DNA of 64,000 nucleotides from Azorinus chamasolen (GCA_963576725.1 OY755241.1:72053041-72117040), one strand, 5' to 3'. Shown: positions 51,078 through 61,059, counted from the stretch's first letter. Made by a program: numbers and translations. The notes: a model not told the origin generated them from the letters alone.

Positions 51078-51406
51078 ATGAAGAAAAGGGTTGAAACTGC
51101 AATCCGAGAAACCTCCGTCTTTAACAAAACCCATGCTTGATTCTATTATTCCACTTCAGGATCTGCTCCATTAGCTTATGCATCTGATATAATACATATA
51201 GCACAGGCTAACAGTCTGTGTTTATATACATTGACACTTATCAAAATTCAGATAATTACTTCAAGACTTTTTGTCTAAGGTAAACTAGAAGGTAGTCATG
51301 GACTTGTGGTAGAAAAGATCTACATAAACACAAAGAGCATAACCTGACCAGGTAGCTGTTTGATCAGGGTCTATTCTGTTTGCAAAGCTTCTAAAGGTTA
51401 CTTTCA
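51078..51406. other. No gene; C-type half cores
   Basis: 'cttcaggatctgctccatta' near 51157 and 'ttgatcagggtctattctgt' near 51360 are right arms only. I searched this stretch for the exon missing between B and C and saw no convincing minus-strand exon. Confidence 0.45.
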
Positions 51407-51617
51407 CCCTTTCGCTGCCAATGCCGGATCTGTGATTACCTATGCAAACAGTTTGGATCCAGATGAGACGCCGAGTAACTCGGCGTCTCATCAGGGTCCA
51501 AACTGCTTGTTACTGTTACTGTGTTTTTGAAACAAAAATGAAGAAAATCAAAAGAATGAAAATTTGTAGCAGACGACAAAGTTAGCAGACGACAGAGTTT
51601 GGCAGCGAAAGGGTTAA
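51407..51617 (+). mobile_element. Family D MITE, best full-length copy
   Basis: 'caccctttcgctgcca' at the left, GGCAGCGAAAGGGTTAA at the right. Core CAGTTTGGATCCAGATGAGA, centre GCCGAGTAACTCGGC, then the complement. The right flank holds 'agcagacgacaaagttagca'. Use this as the reference for family D. Confidence 0.9.
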
Positions 51618-51860
51618 GGTTTGTTTATTTGTGTTCATTAACGTCCATTTCTGCTCACTATGGGCTAATTGGACGCTATAGAGAGGGGAGAGGATACAGA
51701 GAAACCCCGGTGCGATACCCTGCTCTTATTATCAACTGAGTTTCTCTGGCTCTTTTTGATGCCCAGTGTAAAGCACTGATACATCGGACCTTGGTTTATA
51801 GTCTCGTCCGAAGACTTAGTCCGGCAGGGGATTACTTACGAGGTAAACATCTCCCTACAT
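51618..51860 (-). mobile_element. SINE-like or other non-LTR 3' repeat
   Basis: On the minus strand it ends 'gacgttaatgaacacaaata' plus 'aacaaacc', a retroelement-like tail. The body has 'ctgccggactaagtcttcgg' and 'gaaactcagttgataataag'. No second copy in this window, and no tRNA-like head is evident. Confidence 0.45.
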
Positions 51861-51929
51861 GTATCATACCATATGTATCATCATCATTAATATTCATGAA
51901 AAAAATGATGACATGAATTTTATAGCCAA

Positions 51930-52235
51930 AGCAAACTAGAGGGTCATGATGGCCCTGATATCACTCACCACGAGAAGATTTTCAAAGTTTTTACTATATG
52001 TTTCTATAGAAAACTGGCCAAATTATTGACGACGGACTACGCACACCAATGGACCGCAGACATCAGGCGATCATAAAAGCACATCCTGAGCAATTCGTGC
52101 TCTGGTGAGCTAAAAACTGTACATTCAGAACTACATTATTCCATAAAAAACAGCAGATCCTGATCAGATGGCCAGTACAGGAGTCATTTGATCTGGGTCT
52201 ACTGTTTGCAAAGCATATTTATGGAGTAACGACAC
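51930..52235. mobile_element. Hairpin-ended repeat fragment and a family C right half
   Basis: 52030-52116 ('gacatcaggcgatcataaaa', 'ctctggtgagctaaaa') matches the end of 54920-55328. 52145-52235 is a C core ('gatcagatggccagtacagg') ending 'tatggagtaacg'. 52236-52401 shows nothing clear. Confidence 0.65.
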
Positions 52236-52401
52236 CAAGTCAAATGGCTGGTGTAACTGAATATAACTACTGAATTGGCATTTACAACCAGTATAGACAC
52301 AGATCAGGATCTGCACCATCTTAAAGCTTATTAGGCCTTTTCATATTTAATGTCTGAATACAGAATGGCTAAATTACACATAAAGTTAAAGAAATATTTA
52401 C

Positions 52402-53150
52402 CTTTCACCAAACTGCCATTCCTGTTAGATGCCCTCAGTGGCCGCCAACGTCTCGAGCACCTAACAGGAACGGCAGCAGGATCCTCATGTTCTTCCACAT
52501 TCCGGTCATCAGGCTCAGGAAGCTGGGGCGGCTGGTCCTCCTCAATCCTGCGTCTCTTCAAAGGGGCGTTCAGGTCAGATGAATCTTCAGCAGGCCTCTT
52601 CACACGAGGATGAAACAGACCCGGAGGATTGGCTGGAGCAAGAGGAGGCTGGGATGAAGTACCAGGAGTCTCATCCACCTCCATGTCCTCATACTCCCTC
52701 TCACCCCCCTCAGCTTCCTGCCTTACATCCACGTCTTCCTCCACCTCCATCTCCTCATAGGCAGGTGATGTAGGTGGTGAAATAGTGGGTGCCTCTCCGT
52801 GTCTGTTGCTTCCTCCTCCTCCAGGGGCAGTAACATTACCTGAAGGAGTATGTCGAGGACTGCTGGAGGGACTGTGGTGACCTCGTCCCTGTAGGCATAG
52901 GGTTAGCAAACCCAGGGCAAGTCGGTCATCTTCAGCCAACTTAATGGGTCGGGGGTCAACACGGGGCCTATCTGAATTCCTAGCAAAGATACCTATAGCC
53001 GGAGTATTGTGACCTTTTCCCGGCAAAGCATGGCGCCACGGACCAGCGAGGGCTACAGCATGCAGTGGTTGCGAGGCCAAATGCAACTCATCATCAAGAT
53101 AAGGAGTGGGATTAGGAGCATAAAGGGTCACGCAGGAAAGGGGTGCTGAG
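52402..53150 (-). CDS. Exon B: 749-base exon of an unrecognised nuclear protein gene
   Basis: Minus-strand exon bounded by TATTTCCAG|C and GTGAAAG|GTAAAT. It is the only long ORF in the window (278 codons with read-through) and is richer in G+C than its surroundings. The first 86 or so codons look folded, with phrases such as LDDELHLASQPLHAVALAGP and KLAEDDRLALGLLTLCLQ. Next comes a Ser/Pro/Gly-rich stretch. Two acidic repeats follow, YEEMEVEED and YEDMEVDE (ORF residues 137-166). A bipartite NLS, KRPAEDSSDLNAPLKRRR (190-207), comes next, then a basic tail (CSRRWRPLR). A nuclear, partly disordered protein is inferred; no catalytic motif is seen. It starts on a third codon base, which fits exon A, and ends in phase 1. 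The ATG at 53167 lies upstream of the acceptor and is probably not the start. Confidence 0.8.
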
Positions 53151-53544
53151 CTGGAAATAGACAACATAATGTCTATTAGTTACTATTCTGGATACTCTGA
53201 AAATGTCATGACCACTGTTCTTGATCTTTTGTTACATAATATTTAGCTTGTTTATTTTCATTATCAGAATTTGTGTTTGAGGAAAATGATCCAACAAGGG
53301 GGGTTTGTATCGCTCACCTGAGACAATGTGTCAGGTACTCTATTGCACACATAAGACTAAGTCCATGTTTTAACAAGAGGGCCAGAATGGCCCCGACATT
53401 TCTCACCAGACAATCAGAGGAGAATATTTGCAAAGTTTTCAATATATTTTTCTATAGACAAGAGGGCCATTGACAGTGTTAAGTTTTCAGCAGAAAATTT
53501 TTTTTCTGACAGACGACAGAAACTCAGTGTTAACCCAGATCACT
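53151..53544. other. Intron DNA with dispersed repeat fragments
   Basis: 'gtatcgctcacctgagacaa' and 'aagagggccagaatggcccc' resemble the 54920-55328 repeat family. The 66-codon ORF is not supported. Confidence 0.5.
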
Positions 53545-53760
53545 GCTGAGCATGACTTAGATAGATAGATTTATTAGGCATCTAAATTTGCATACAGTTT
53601 ACAAGATATTAGTACAAAAAAATGACATATTAAAAAGATATGGTATAATCAAAAATTGTAATGATTTCCATATAAATATTACATAGAAGCAATTTTAATC
53701 AGTTATATTGAAATATTACAGTAGTGTAGTTCAACCCAATAAGATGGTATAATATGCTAA
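53545..53760 (-). mobile_element. LINE-type 3' tail
   Basis: Minus strand 'gatgcctaataaatctatct' carries AATAAA followed by ATCTATCTA units, the usual form of a CR1-like 3' end. Upstream sequence is AT-rich and non-coding. Confidence 0.5.
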
Positions 53761-53993
53761 AATGATGATGATAAAAATAGAGCTAAGTTGACTTTGATCA
53801 GGACTTTGAAGAGTATACCGATGCTGGGACTTGACTGAAATTAGCACACAGTTTGGATTCTGATCTGATGCATACAACTTCATATGTGGTTTGTACAAGA
53901 TTAATTAATTGTAAGATTGATATGTATTAAAAACAGTGTGAACAAACTTAAACAAGCAGACAATAATTCTGAAGAAGACATGTTGTACAATAC

Positions 53994-54197
53994 TTAACTC
54001 TTTGGATGCTAGTGGCGGATTCTCCCACCACTAATGACCTATGCAAAAAAAGTTCACTTTGGATCAAGATCTGAGATCTAAACTGTTTGTCAGTGAGACT
54101 CAACTTCCAAAAAAATGGAAAGAAAATTAATATTTATGAATATGCTGCAGACAACAATTGAGCAGACGACAAAATTACCCAGCATGCAAAGGGTTAG
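53994..54197 (+). mobile_element. Family D MITE
   Basis: TTAACTCTTTGGATGCTAGT at the left, CATGCAAAGGGTTAG at the right. Core shortened ('cactttggatcaagatctga' / 'gatctaaactgtttgtc'). Right flank 'gagcagacgacaaaatt'. Confidence 0.78.
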
Positions 54198-54534
54198 AGA
54201 ATGCTAGAGCATATGAGGTGATTACATAACACTGGCTAGCTAGCTTAGACTAATTTCTGATTTGAAGAGGTCTATACACACAGGGCAGGGCCAATTTTAA
54301 CCCCAGAACTATGATACTTAAACTAGAGATCTATATGAGAAACATTCTCGGATTTTTGATCCCAGATTCAAGCCAGTTTCCATTCCTAGTTAGATACAAG
54401 TTTAGTGAACTAGGAATCTTAACTGACCTGCAATTACTGCTAGTCATGTTTATGGCTGGTCACTTGCCCTGTACCCTTAGCCTGCTGCTAATCCCCATAT
54501 TTACAAGACAATATTACATCATTTTTTTTGCATT
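54198..54534. other. No recognised feature
   Basis: A 111-codon plus ORF (54311-54646) spans this stretch and runs into a family D core. It has no splice context and a hydrophobic, AT-driven composition, so I do not call it. Confidence 0.45.
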
Positions 54535-54725
54535 TATAATAACCTTTGCAAACAGTCTGGATCAGGTCTGCATCCAGATGAGATACAAAGTAACTTGGCA
54601 CCTCATCAGGGTCCAAACTGTTTTTCACTCTGACATTTGGTTTTGAAAAGATAAGGAAGAAAACAATTTTTGGAGCAGACAACATTATTTGCAGACATTA
54701 ATTGCTGAGAGTGCACAGGGTTTGG
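54535..54725 (+). mobile_element. Family D MITE, left end decayed
   Basis: 'tttgcaaacagtctggatca', centre 'gatgagatacaaagtaactt', right 'cagggtccaaactgtttttc'. The flank 'gagcagacaacattatttgc' is typical, and it ends 'gagagtgcacagggttt'. Confidence 0.7.
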
Positions 54726-54919
54726 AGTACATTACCCTGAACAGCAGATGACCTGCATAATGTTAACAACTCATCAAACACCAAAGAGTTCATAGGCAAT
54801 TTCAGTGTTGCTGAGTGAGCACAGTGAAAATTATTGCAGCTTCATTTTTCCGGAGTGTAAATCTAGAGCATAGTCTCCTGGTATATAATGGTCACTTTGA
54901 ATTGGCTGAAACAGCAGCC

Positions 54920-55328
54920 TGCTATAAAAAAAAACTGGCAACCCTTGGGGAGGGGCCAATGTTGACCCAAGGGGCATAATTTATATAACTCTTGTATAGG
55001 ATCTGAACATGATGCTATGTGCCAAATATGAAAGCTGAGAACTTTCCAGTTTCAGGAGAAGATTTTTAAAGTTTTCACTATATGTTTCTATTGAAAACAA
55101 GGCACCCCTGGGGCGGGGCCAATTTTGACCCCAGGGGCATAATTTATATAACTTTTATAGAGGACCTACAGATGATGCTATGTGCCAAATATGAAAGTTG
55201 AGAACCCAGTAGATTCAGAGGAGAACATTTTTAAAGGTTCAAATTGTTGACGCGGGACGACGCACGACGACGGACATCAGGCGATCACAAAAGCTCACCC
55301 TGAGCACTTTGTGCTCTGGTGAGCTAAA
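54920..55328 (+). mobile_element. Tandem-repeat element ending in a gagcac hairpin
   Basis: Two units of about 185 bases share 'ggggcataatttatataact', 'gatgctatgtgccaaatatg' and 'aagttttcactatatg'. A GACG-rich run (55249-55272) follows, then 'ctcaccctgagcactttgtg' with 'ctctggtgagctaaaa', a terminal hairpin. Fragments of the same end lie at 22795-22820 and 52030-52116. Confidence 0.8.
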
Positions 55329-55588
55329 ACTAAAGCAACAAGCTTACAACCTGACACATGATATTTAAGGAATTACAAGGGTTTTTTCACTCTTCTTAAA
55401 GGGTCACCTTTCTACAAATTTCTACAAAATTATCACCATAGCCATGTATGAACTTTGATTTGATGGCCATGTTTTTTTTTTATCAACATTAAAACATGAA
55501 ATCTGCACTGTGGTTTCAATGGGGAAGTTATTGAAATTTTCACTGTAGTCATATCAGAAAAGTCAGCCCCACCCATAACTGACATGTT
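55329..55588. other. No recognised feature
   Basis: AT-rich intronic DNA. Phrases 'gggtcacctttctacaa' and 'atagccatgtatga' partly recur at 55845-55935, suggesting an old duplication. Confidence 0.4.
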
Positions 55589-55815
55589 TTAACCCTTTTT
55601 CATGAATATTAATGTACGAAATAGTGACATCATGATAATTAACTAGACTAACTGTTATGATAGCACATAGAAAAATAAATTTTGGTCATAGCAGAAACTG
55701 GAATTATATCTATACTATACAATAAGCAAATGGAGCAGACACTGATCACACTGCTCTTACAGGAGCCTTCTGATCTGGATCTACTCTATTTGCAAAGCTG
55801 TAGAATAGCGTATTT
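55589..55815 (+). mobile_element. Family C MITE, right end decayed
   Basis: TTAACCCTTTTTCATGAATA at the left. Core 'gatcacactgctcttacagg' with 'agccttctgatctggatcta'. The right end stops at 'gtagaatagcgtatttc'. Confidence 0.8.
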
Positions 55816-56350
55816 CAGAATCGCAACCATTTGGACAAATTTGGTGATGGGTCACCTAGGTAACATTTCTGCAAACCTATATTAAGGTCTGCTCAGTGGT
55901 TTCATCAGATTTATTTTTATATTTTCACCATAGCTATAATAGGAAAATTAGCTTCACCCTTTTCCAAATCACAATTCTCAAAATTTTGGCAGACTGTCAC
56001 AAGTGACTGAAACGTTTCAGGAGATGTTTTATCTTTTCCATAGTGAACATTTATGCATTAAGTGATCACCTTTTGGGGTTTGGATTTTTGGGGTTGGACA
56101 AACTGTAGGATTCAATACAATGTATATATATTTTTTTTCACAAGATGTATTCATGCAGTAATGGGTTAAGTAAACTCAACTGATGACAATGGACACAGCA
56201 CTAACGCAATAGCTCATCTTCAGCACTTCATACTCAGCTGAGATAAAAATAGTCTTTCTGCTGGACTTTCATTCTGCTTAAGCAGTAATGTGCCTAAACA
56301 ATTCCAGTTCGGAGGAGTTCTACTAAGACAGTCATAATGCAGATGCGACT
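55816..56350. other. No gene; family E fragment near 56255-56330
   Basis: 'ctgctggactttcattctgc' and 'gcttaagcagtaatgtgcct' are one arm of family E. The rest is unassigned. Confidence 0.45.
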
Positions 56351-56578
56351 TTAACCCTTTTCCTCATATAAACATGTTTTCACGCAATTGTAAACAGTAG
56401 ACCCAGATCAGACGGCTCCTATAGGAGCCATCTGATCAAGGTCTGCTTTATTTGCAAATAGAATTTGATAGATCTGAAACATGTTTCATGTTTTAAATGA
56501 TAACTTTTTTATCTACATTGTATGAATATGAAGTTGCTTTTGAAATTTGGAATAAACATTGAACTGGGAAAGAGTTAA
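56351..56578 (+). mobile_element. Family A MITE
   Basis: TTAACCCTTTTCCTCATATA at the left, ACTGGGAAAGAGTTAA at the right. Core GACGGCTCCTATAGGAGCC. The right flank has lost part of 'ggctacaatgttccacc'. Confidence 0.88.
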
Positions 56579-57504
56579 CAACATAGTCGCAGGTTCCGAG
56601 TAGCATGTACAACTTATAATGCATGAAATGAAATTTTTCTTTTCAACTCTGCAGCATTTTAACAGGAAGTATGTTTCAGGCCTCCTCAATATTCGGATAT
56701 ACAGTTAAACCGAGATATCTTGAACCCATATACATGTACCAGTATTCCGGTAACTTGAACTTTAGCATGACTCAAACTAAATGTTCGGCCCTTTCAAGTT
56801 TAAGAATTCAGAATTGCTCTAAGATGTATCAATATGCAATTATGCATATCTAGAAACAACATGTGACAGCTTAATGCAGATTGAAAGTAATGATGAAAGT
56901 TCCTAAAGGAGCTATCAACATTACTTTAAACCTGCATTATGATTTGAACTTGAGAAAGTGTCCAGGTAAGATATTGTTATATGCGGTACATTCTATAATA
57001 TACTTTAATGCCAAACAAACGTAAAACAAAATGGTTACCATAGTTATCCAAAAAATCTGTAGATGAGCAAATAGTGCCAAAACTTAGGCAAATAGTACAG
57101 ACTCAGACCAAAGTTCTCGTTCAGGAAGTTTGATCTGGTTTTACACTATTTTCAATTCAAGTACTTCAGCTTCATAAAACAGTGGAAAGGGAAGGAAAGG
57201 TGCAGGGCTGTACGTTAACAGTTGTCCGGTTGCCCAGAGCAACCTAAATGGTGGATGGAACAACTTGTACACCCTAATGGTTGTCCGTTTGGGCAAGCAG
57301 AAAATTCGTAGTGAGGTGTAAACCAAATAAATTCTAATCCTGAAGCTAAATCTACCAATAAACCAACAATAAACAAGGGTGTTCGTCAAATGCCTTTAGT
57401 TTAAATGCCATTACTCCATATCAGGTAGCAATAGTTCACGGAAATTAATATTTGTTTTACATTTCCTCTATATAAGTCCCTAAATGAAAAAAATGTTATG
57501 GAGA
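56579..57504. other. No gene; family E core near 56865-56945 and C core near 57080-57155
   Basis: 'cagcttaatgcagattgaaa' with 'aaacctgcattatg' is a decayed E hairpin. 'ggcaaatagtacagactcag' begins a decayed C-type core. ORFs of 60-82 codons here lack support. Confidence 0.5.
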
Positions 57505-58795
57505 AATTATCTAATTTTAGGAAAAGTGACCGTAGACTTGGTTGAGCAAAGCCCACATTCAATAGGGGTTCTACCCTCATCGATATCAATGCACATGTAA
57601 AGTGTCGTGAAGGTTGGATATACAGAACTAAAGTTATCGTCCAGAAACGGAAAAGTTCTACAGAAAGACAATATATTTTTAGGAAAAATGACCTTGACCT
57701 TGTTCAAGCAAAGCCCATATTCAACAGGGTTCCTGCCCTCATTGATATCAATGTATCTTTGAAGATGGGACATACAGAACTGAATTTATCGTCTGGAAAT
57801 GGGAAAATCCTCCTGAAAAACAATCTATTTTTAGGAAAAGTGACCTAAACCTTGGTCTGGTAAAGCCCATATTCAATAGGGTTCCTGCTCTCATTGATAT
57901 CAATGCACATGTAAAGTTCGGATATACAGAACTAAAGTTATCGTCCGGAAACGGGAAAATTCTACAGAAAAACAACATATTTTTAGAAAACGTTACCTTG
58001 ACCTTAGTCGGGCAAAGCCCATATTTAATAGGGTTCCTGCCATCATTGATATCAATGCACATGTGAAGTTTGATGGAGATCGGACATACAGAACTAAAGT
58101 TATCGTCCGGAAACGAATCGAGAATCCCGCCCGCCTGACCGCCCGCCACAGGGTTTCACATAATACGTTGGTCTGGTAAAGTCTATATTTAATAGGGTTC
58201 CTGCTCTCATTGATATCAATGCACATGTGAAGTTTCATGAAGATCAGACATACAGAACTAAAGTTATTGTCCGGAAACGGGAAAATTCTACAGACAAACA
58301 ATATATTTTCAGAAAAAAAGACCTTGACCTTGCTCTGGCAAATCCCATATTCAATAGGGTTTCTGCCCTCATTGATATCGATGCACATGTTAGGTTTCAT
58401 GAAGACCGGACATACAGAACTAAAGTTATCGTCCGGAAACGGGAAAATTCTACAGACAAACAATATATTTTCAGAAAAAAATGACCTTGACCTTTCTCTG
58501 GCAAATCCCATATTCAACATATTCAAGAGGGTTCCTGCCCTCATTGATATAAATGCACATGTGAAGTGTCATGAAGATCGGACATACAGAACTAAAGTTA
58601 TCATCCGGAAACGAATCAAGATGCCCCGTCACAATATATTTTCAGAAAAATGACCTTGACCTTGGTTTGGCTAAGCCCATATTCAATAGGGTTCCTGTCC
58701 CCATTGATATTAATGCACATGTGAAGTTTCATGATGAAACTAATTGAGACGCCCACCCGCCAGACGAGCGGGGGGGGGGGGGGTTCACATAATAC
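57505..58795 (+). repeat. Two joined tandem-repeat elements with a shared 3' end
   Basis: About eight units of 140-160 bases share 'gcaaagcccatattcaatag', 'ttcctgccctcattgatatc', 'gacatacagaactaaagtta' and 'cggaaacgggaaaattctac'. Two places (58117-58165 and 58745-58792) carry a 'cccgcccgcctgaccgcccg' or similar tract followed by 'gg(g)tt(t)cacataatacg', so two elements with the same end lie in tandem. 58773-58786 is a G run. Opposed ORFs up to 183 codons stay open because the repeats lack stops, and they are not genes. Confidence 0.85.
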
Positions 58796-59179
58796 GTCTG
58801 AAGATGGCCGTATAAAAACTATGTACTAAAATGTAACCATGGGTTTCTTCTGAATTGGCAGGGTTAATCATTTATGATTAGAAATATAATTCCATATTTG
58901 GGCAACCTGGGAAATGGTTCGGACAACTAAATTTCAAGCCAATTGCCTGAATTGGCAACCACGCTCAAAAGTTATTGTAGAGCCCTGGGGTGTTCTACTG
59001 TTTCATGTAAATACAGTTTTAAATGTGTTCCAAATGGCATTTTATAACTTCTGTAACCCTACAGGGACTGTCTGATCTTGGTCTACTCTGTTTTCACAGG
59101 TATGAAGATGTGTTTGTATGAGGTTAAATGACAAGTCAGATCAAGGTGTACAATTATACCATGCCAACACACACTATTA
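58796..59179. other. No gene; C-type right arm near 59062-59100
   Basis: 'gggactgtctgatcttggtc' with 'tactctgttttcacaggtat' is a right arm and flank of a family C element. The rest is unassigned. Confidence 0.45.
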
Positions 59180-59317
59180 GTTACACGGTTATTTGGCAGG
59201 GTGTACGGGCTGGTATGACCGGGTTAGATCCCGTATTTCCTGAGGCGTTAGCCGAAGGAAATACGTGGTCTAACCCGGTCATACCAGCCCGTACATCCTG
59301 CCAAATTACCGTGTAAC
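59180..59317. repeat. 138-bp hairpin, arms about 60 bp
   Basis: 'gttacacggttatttggcag' at the left pairs with 'ctgccaaattaccgtgtaac' at the right. 'ggctggtatgaccgggttag' pairs with 'ctaacccggtcataccagcc', and 'gtatttcc' with 'ggaaatac'. The loop is 'tgaggcgttagccga'. Few mismatches. Higher G+C than its surroundings. It directly abuts the target-site repeat of the next element. Confidence 0.9.
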
Positions 59318-59323
59318 GAATTT

Positions 59324-59742
59324 ATTACCAGTCAGAGATCCGATTTACCTAATTAAGAAACGAACAACTCTTATTTTGTTGACATTAGATCTCTAATTGT
59401 ATGACGACATGACAAAGAAAACATGACGTCATCACAGAGCAAATCTGACGTCGTCTCAGAGCAATTTCGAAAGAGGAATTGAAACTTAACGGTAGGTAAC
59501 ACATTACATACTGATAAGTTGATCGTGTTTAATTGAGGATGAGGTACAGTTTTTTACGCTTATTATCGATTATTTGGTCGTAATCCATCCAGAATTATTG
59601 GAGTAAGGACGATATGACGTCACGCGTCAAATTTGAATAATTCTGTATTCTCCGTGGAAGCCGCTGAATACGGTACTGTACACCCCGGCAGTTTTTGGCA
59701 AACTGACCAATCAAATTCCAAGGATTTACTCTGACTGGTAAT
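59324..59742. mobile_element. 419-bp TIR element with TGACGTCA motifs
   Basis: ATTACCAGTCAGAG at the left is exactly complementary to CTCTGACTGGTAAT at the right, and AATTT flanks both sides (59319-59323 and 59743-59747). The interior holds TGACGTCA at 59424 and 59615, TGACGTCG at 59446, and CCAAT-like 'gaccaatcaaa' at 59704. TGACGTCA is the consensus for CREB/ATF-type factors, but regulatory action here is only a possibility. It lies in the inferred intron between exons A and B. Confidence 0.8.
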
Positions 59743-60007
59743 AATTTGCTGTGTACTTTCTTTACTCTGTATAGTACAAAGTTTGCTCTTGTCACACTTC
59801 TTACTTAATTTGTCAAGAATCAAAAACTCCTGTCCTTGTGGCTAAAGAATGTGAAACAGGTTTTGATGACAAAATTACCGACCAAGCGTTCATGAAATTA
59901 CAAATGTCCAGAAAATTTCCTAAAATCACTCATATAGATCTGTGACTTATCAAACACTGAAAGACACTATTTCATGAATGTACAAACAGATATAAAGGAA
60001 TACCTAC

Positions 60008-60113
60008 CAGCCACGGGGTCCAGCTGGTGACTCCTCAATGTGATGTCCACCAACAAACCTCCCCATTGAAACCAACATTCCACCAACCTTGTCCAGACAC
60101 TTGTCCCAGAACT
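60008..60113 (-). CDS. Exon A of the unrecognised minus-strand gene
   Basis: Minus strand: acceptor TTTTGTTTTTTCAG, 106 bases, then GGCTG|GTAGGT donor. Two frames are open. The one that fits exon B starts with two bases, runs 34 codons and leaves TG, which joins the first C of exon B as TGC. It reads FWDKCLDKVGGMLVSMGRFV, continues GGHHIEESPAGPRG and looks like a folded, glycine-containing domain. The join to exon B needs a 6.9-kb intron containing several mobile elements. Upstream exons probably lie beyond the window. The family is not recognised. Phase agreement with exon B is the best support. Confidence 0.6.
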
Positions 60114-60185
60114 CTGAAAAAACAAAAGTACTTTATTATGGACACTGCAAGTAAACTAGGTATCATTCACCTGTATTCAAACTAT

Positions 60186-60305
60186 CAAGGCCTATCAACT
60201 TACATAGGACATTACCTTATCCTATCAACTTACATGTATAGGACATTACCTTCCCCTATCAACTTACATAGGACATTACCTTCTCCTATCAACTTGCATA
60301 GGGCA
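60186..60305 (+). repeat. Short tandem repeat, about 28-36 bp, 4 units
   Basis: 'cctatcaacttacataggac' followed by 'attacctt' recurs near 60190, 60220, 60256 and 60284, one unit with an extra 'tgta'. Confidence 0.85.
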
Positions 60306-60337
60306 CACTGCATGTCTAATTCATGATGGTCTTTACA

Positions 60338-60640
60338 AACAGTTTGGATCCAGATGAGACAACCAGTAACTATCCCATTCCTTCATAGACTATTTTTAGA
60401 TCCAACCACTTTGAAAAAATCCACCAAAAAGGAGCAATAACTAGAGAAAAGGAAAATGTTTAGCATTATGTAGTTTGAAACCATTGTGATAAATAGAGCA
60501 TTTGCTCCTATATTATTAATGCTCTATTTATCACAATGGTTTCAACAGGTGATTTTTACAGAGGCATAGAAAGGCGTATTTAACTATTTATAGAGGAAAG
60601 GGCTATACATCTCGTCAGCATCCAAAAAATTCAAAACAGT
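60338..60640. mobile_element. Family D MITE split by a family B MITE
   Basis: The left D half is 'aacagtttggatccagatga' up to 'ccagtaac' (60368). 'atctcgtcagcatccaaa' (60609-60626) is the right half. Between lies family B (60368-60605), with 'atcccattccttcatagact' at the left, the hairpin arms 'gaaaccattgtgataaatag' / 'atttatcacaatggtttc', and 'agaggaaagggct' at the right. Confidence 0.8.
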
Positions 60641-61035
60641 TTAAACCATGGTAATACACCGAGTTACCTGGTGTCTCATCTGGGTGAGTGAGTTGGGTGT
60701 TATGTCCGACCAACAGTATTTCAGTTATTTGCAGATGGCACCCGTTTGAGACAAGCTCTAATGCTGCCTCACTGGAATGTCCCTGCCGCGAGCACATGGC
60801 AAGGGCACCCTACCTAGTCACAGTATCCTGAAATAGGGCCGACCAGTCCTAGAACTACCCTTTTAATGTCGAGCGTAGACAAGGGAGCTACTAGTACCAA
60901 CTTTTAACGACTTGTGGTCTGTCGCGGCCAGGGATCGAACCCATGACCTTCCGTACTGCAGGTGGACGCTCTAGCGGCTCTACCACTGAGCCACATGACC
61001 GGTGCATGCCTCATCTGGATCCAAACTGTTTGTTA
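60634..61035. mobile_element. Family D core split by a SINE
   Basis: 'aaacagtttaaaccatggta' with CCGAGTTACCTGG at the left, and 'atctggatccaaactgtttg' at 61012-61031 at the right. The SINE occupies 60684-61006. Confidence 0.85.
60684..61006 (-). mobile_element. tRNA-derived SINE with 12-bp target-site duplication
   Basis: TGTCTCATCTGG (60672-60683) and TGCCTCATCTGG (61007-61018) flank it, one difference. On the minus strand the head has 'tgtggctcagtggtagagc' (box A) and 'atgggttcgatccctggcc' (box B). The body follows, and the 3' end is 'caactcactcac'. It is unrelated in body sequence to the SINE at 16105 and 48246. Its tail resembles the fragment at 23728-23800. Confidence 0.9.
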
Positions 61036-61059
61036 GTGTAATCTAAAATTATAGCGTTA

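Noticed and set aside
53151..53167. ATG at 53167 as the translation start of the 278-codon ORF
   Set aside because: A good acceptor (TATTTCCAG) lies between this ATG and the coding-like part, and exon A joins that acceptor in frame.
54311..54646. 111-codon plus ORF
   Set aside because: Hydrophobic and AT-driven, no splice context, and its end is inside a family D core.
57748..58653. Overlapping ORFs of up to 183 codons on both strands
   Set aside because: They run through the 140-160 bp tandem units, stay open only because the repeat lacks stops, and repeat the same peptide phrases with the unit.
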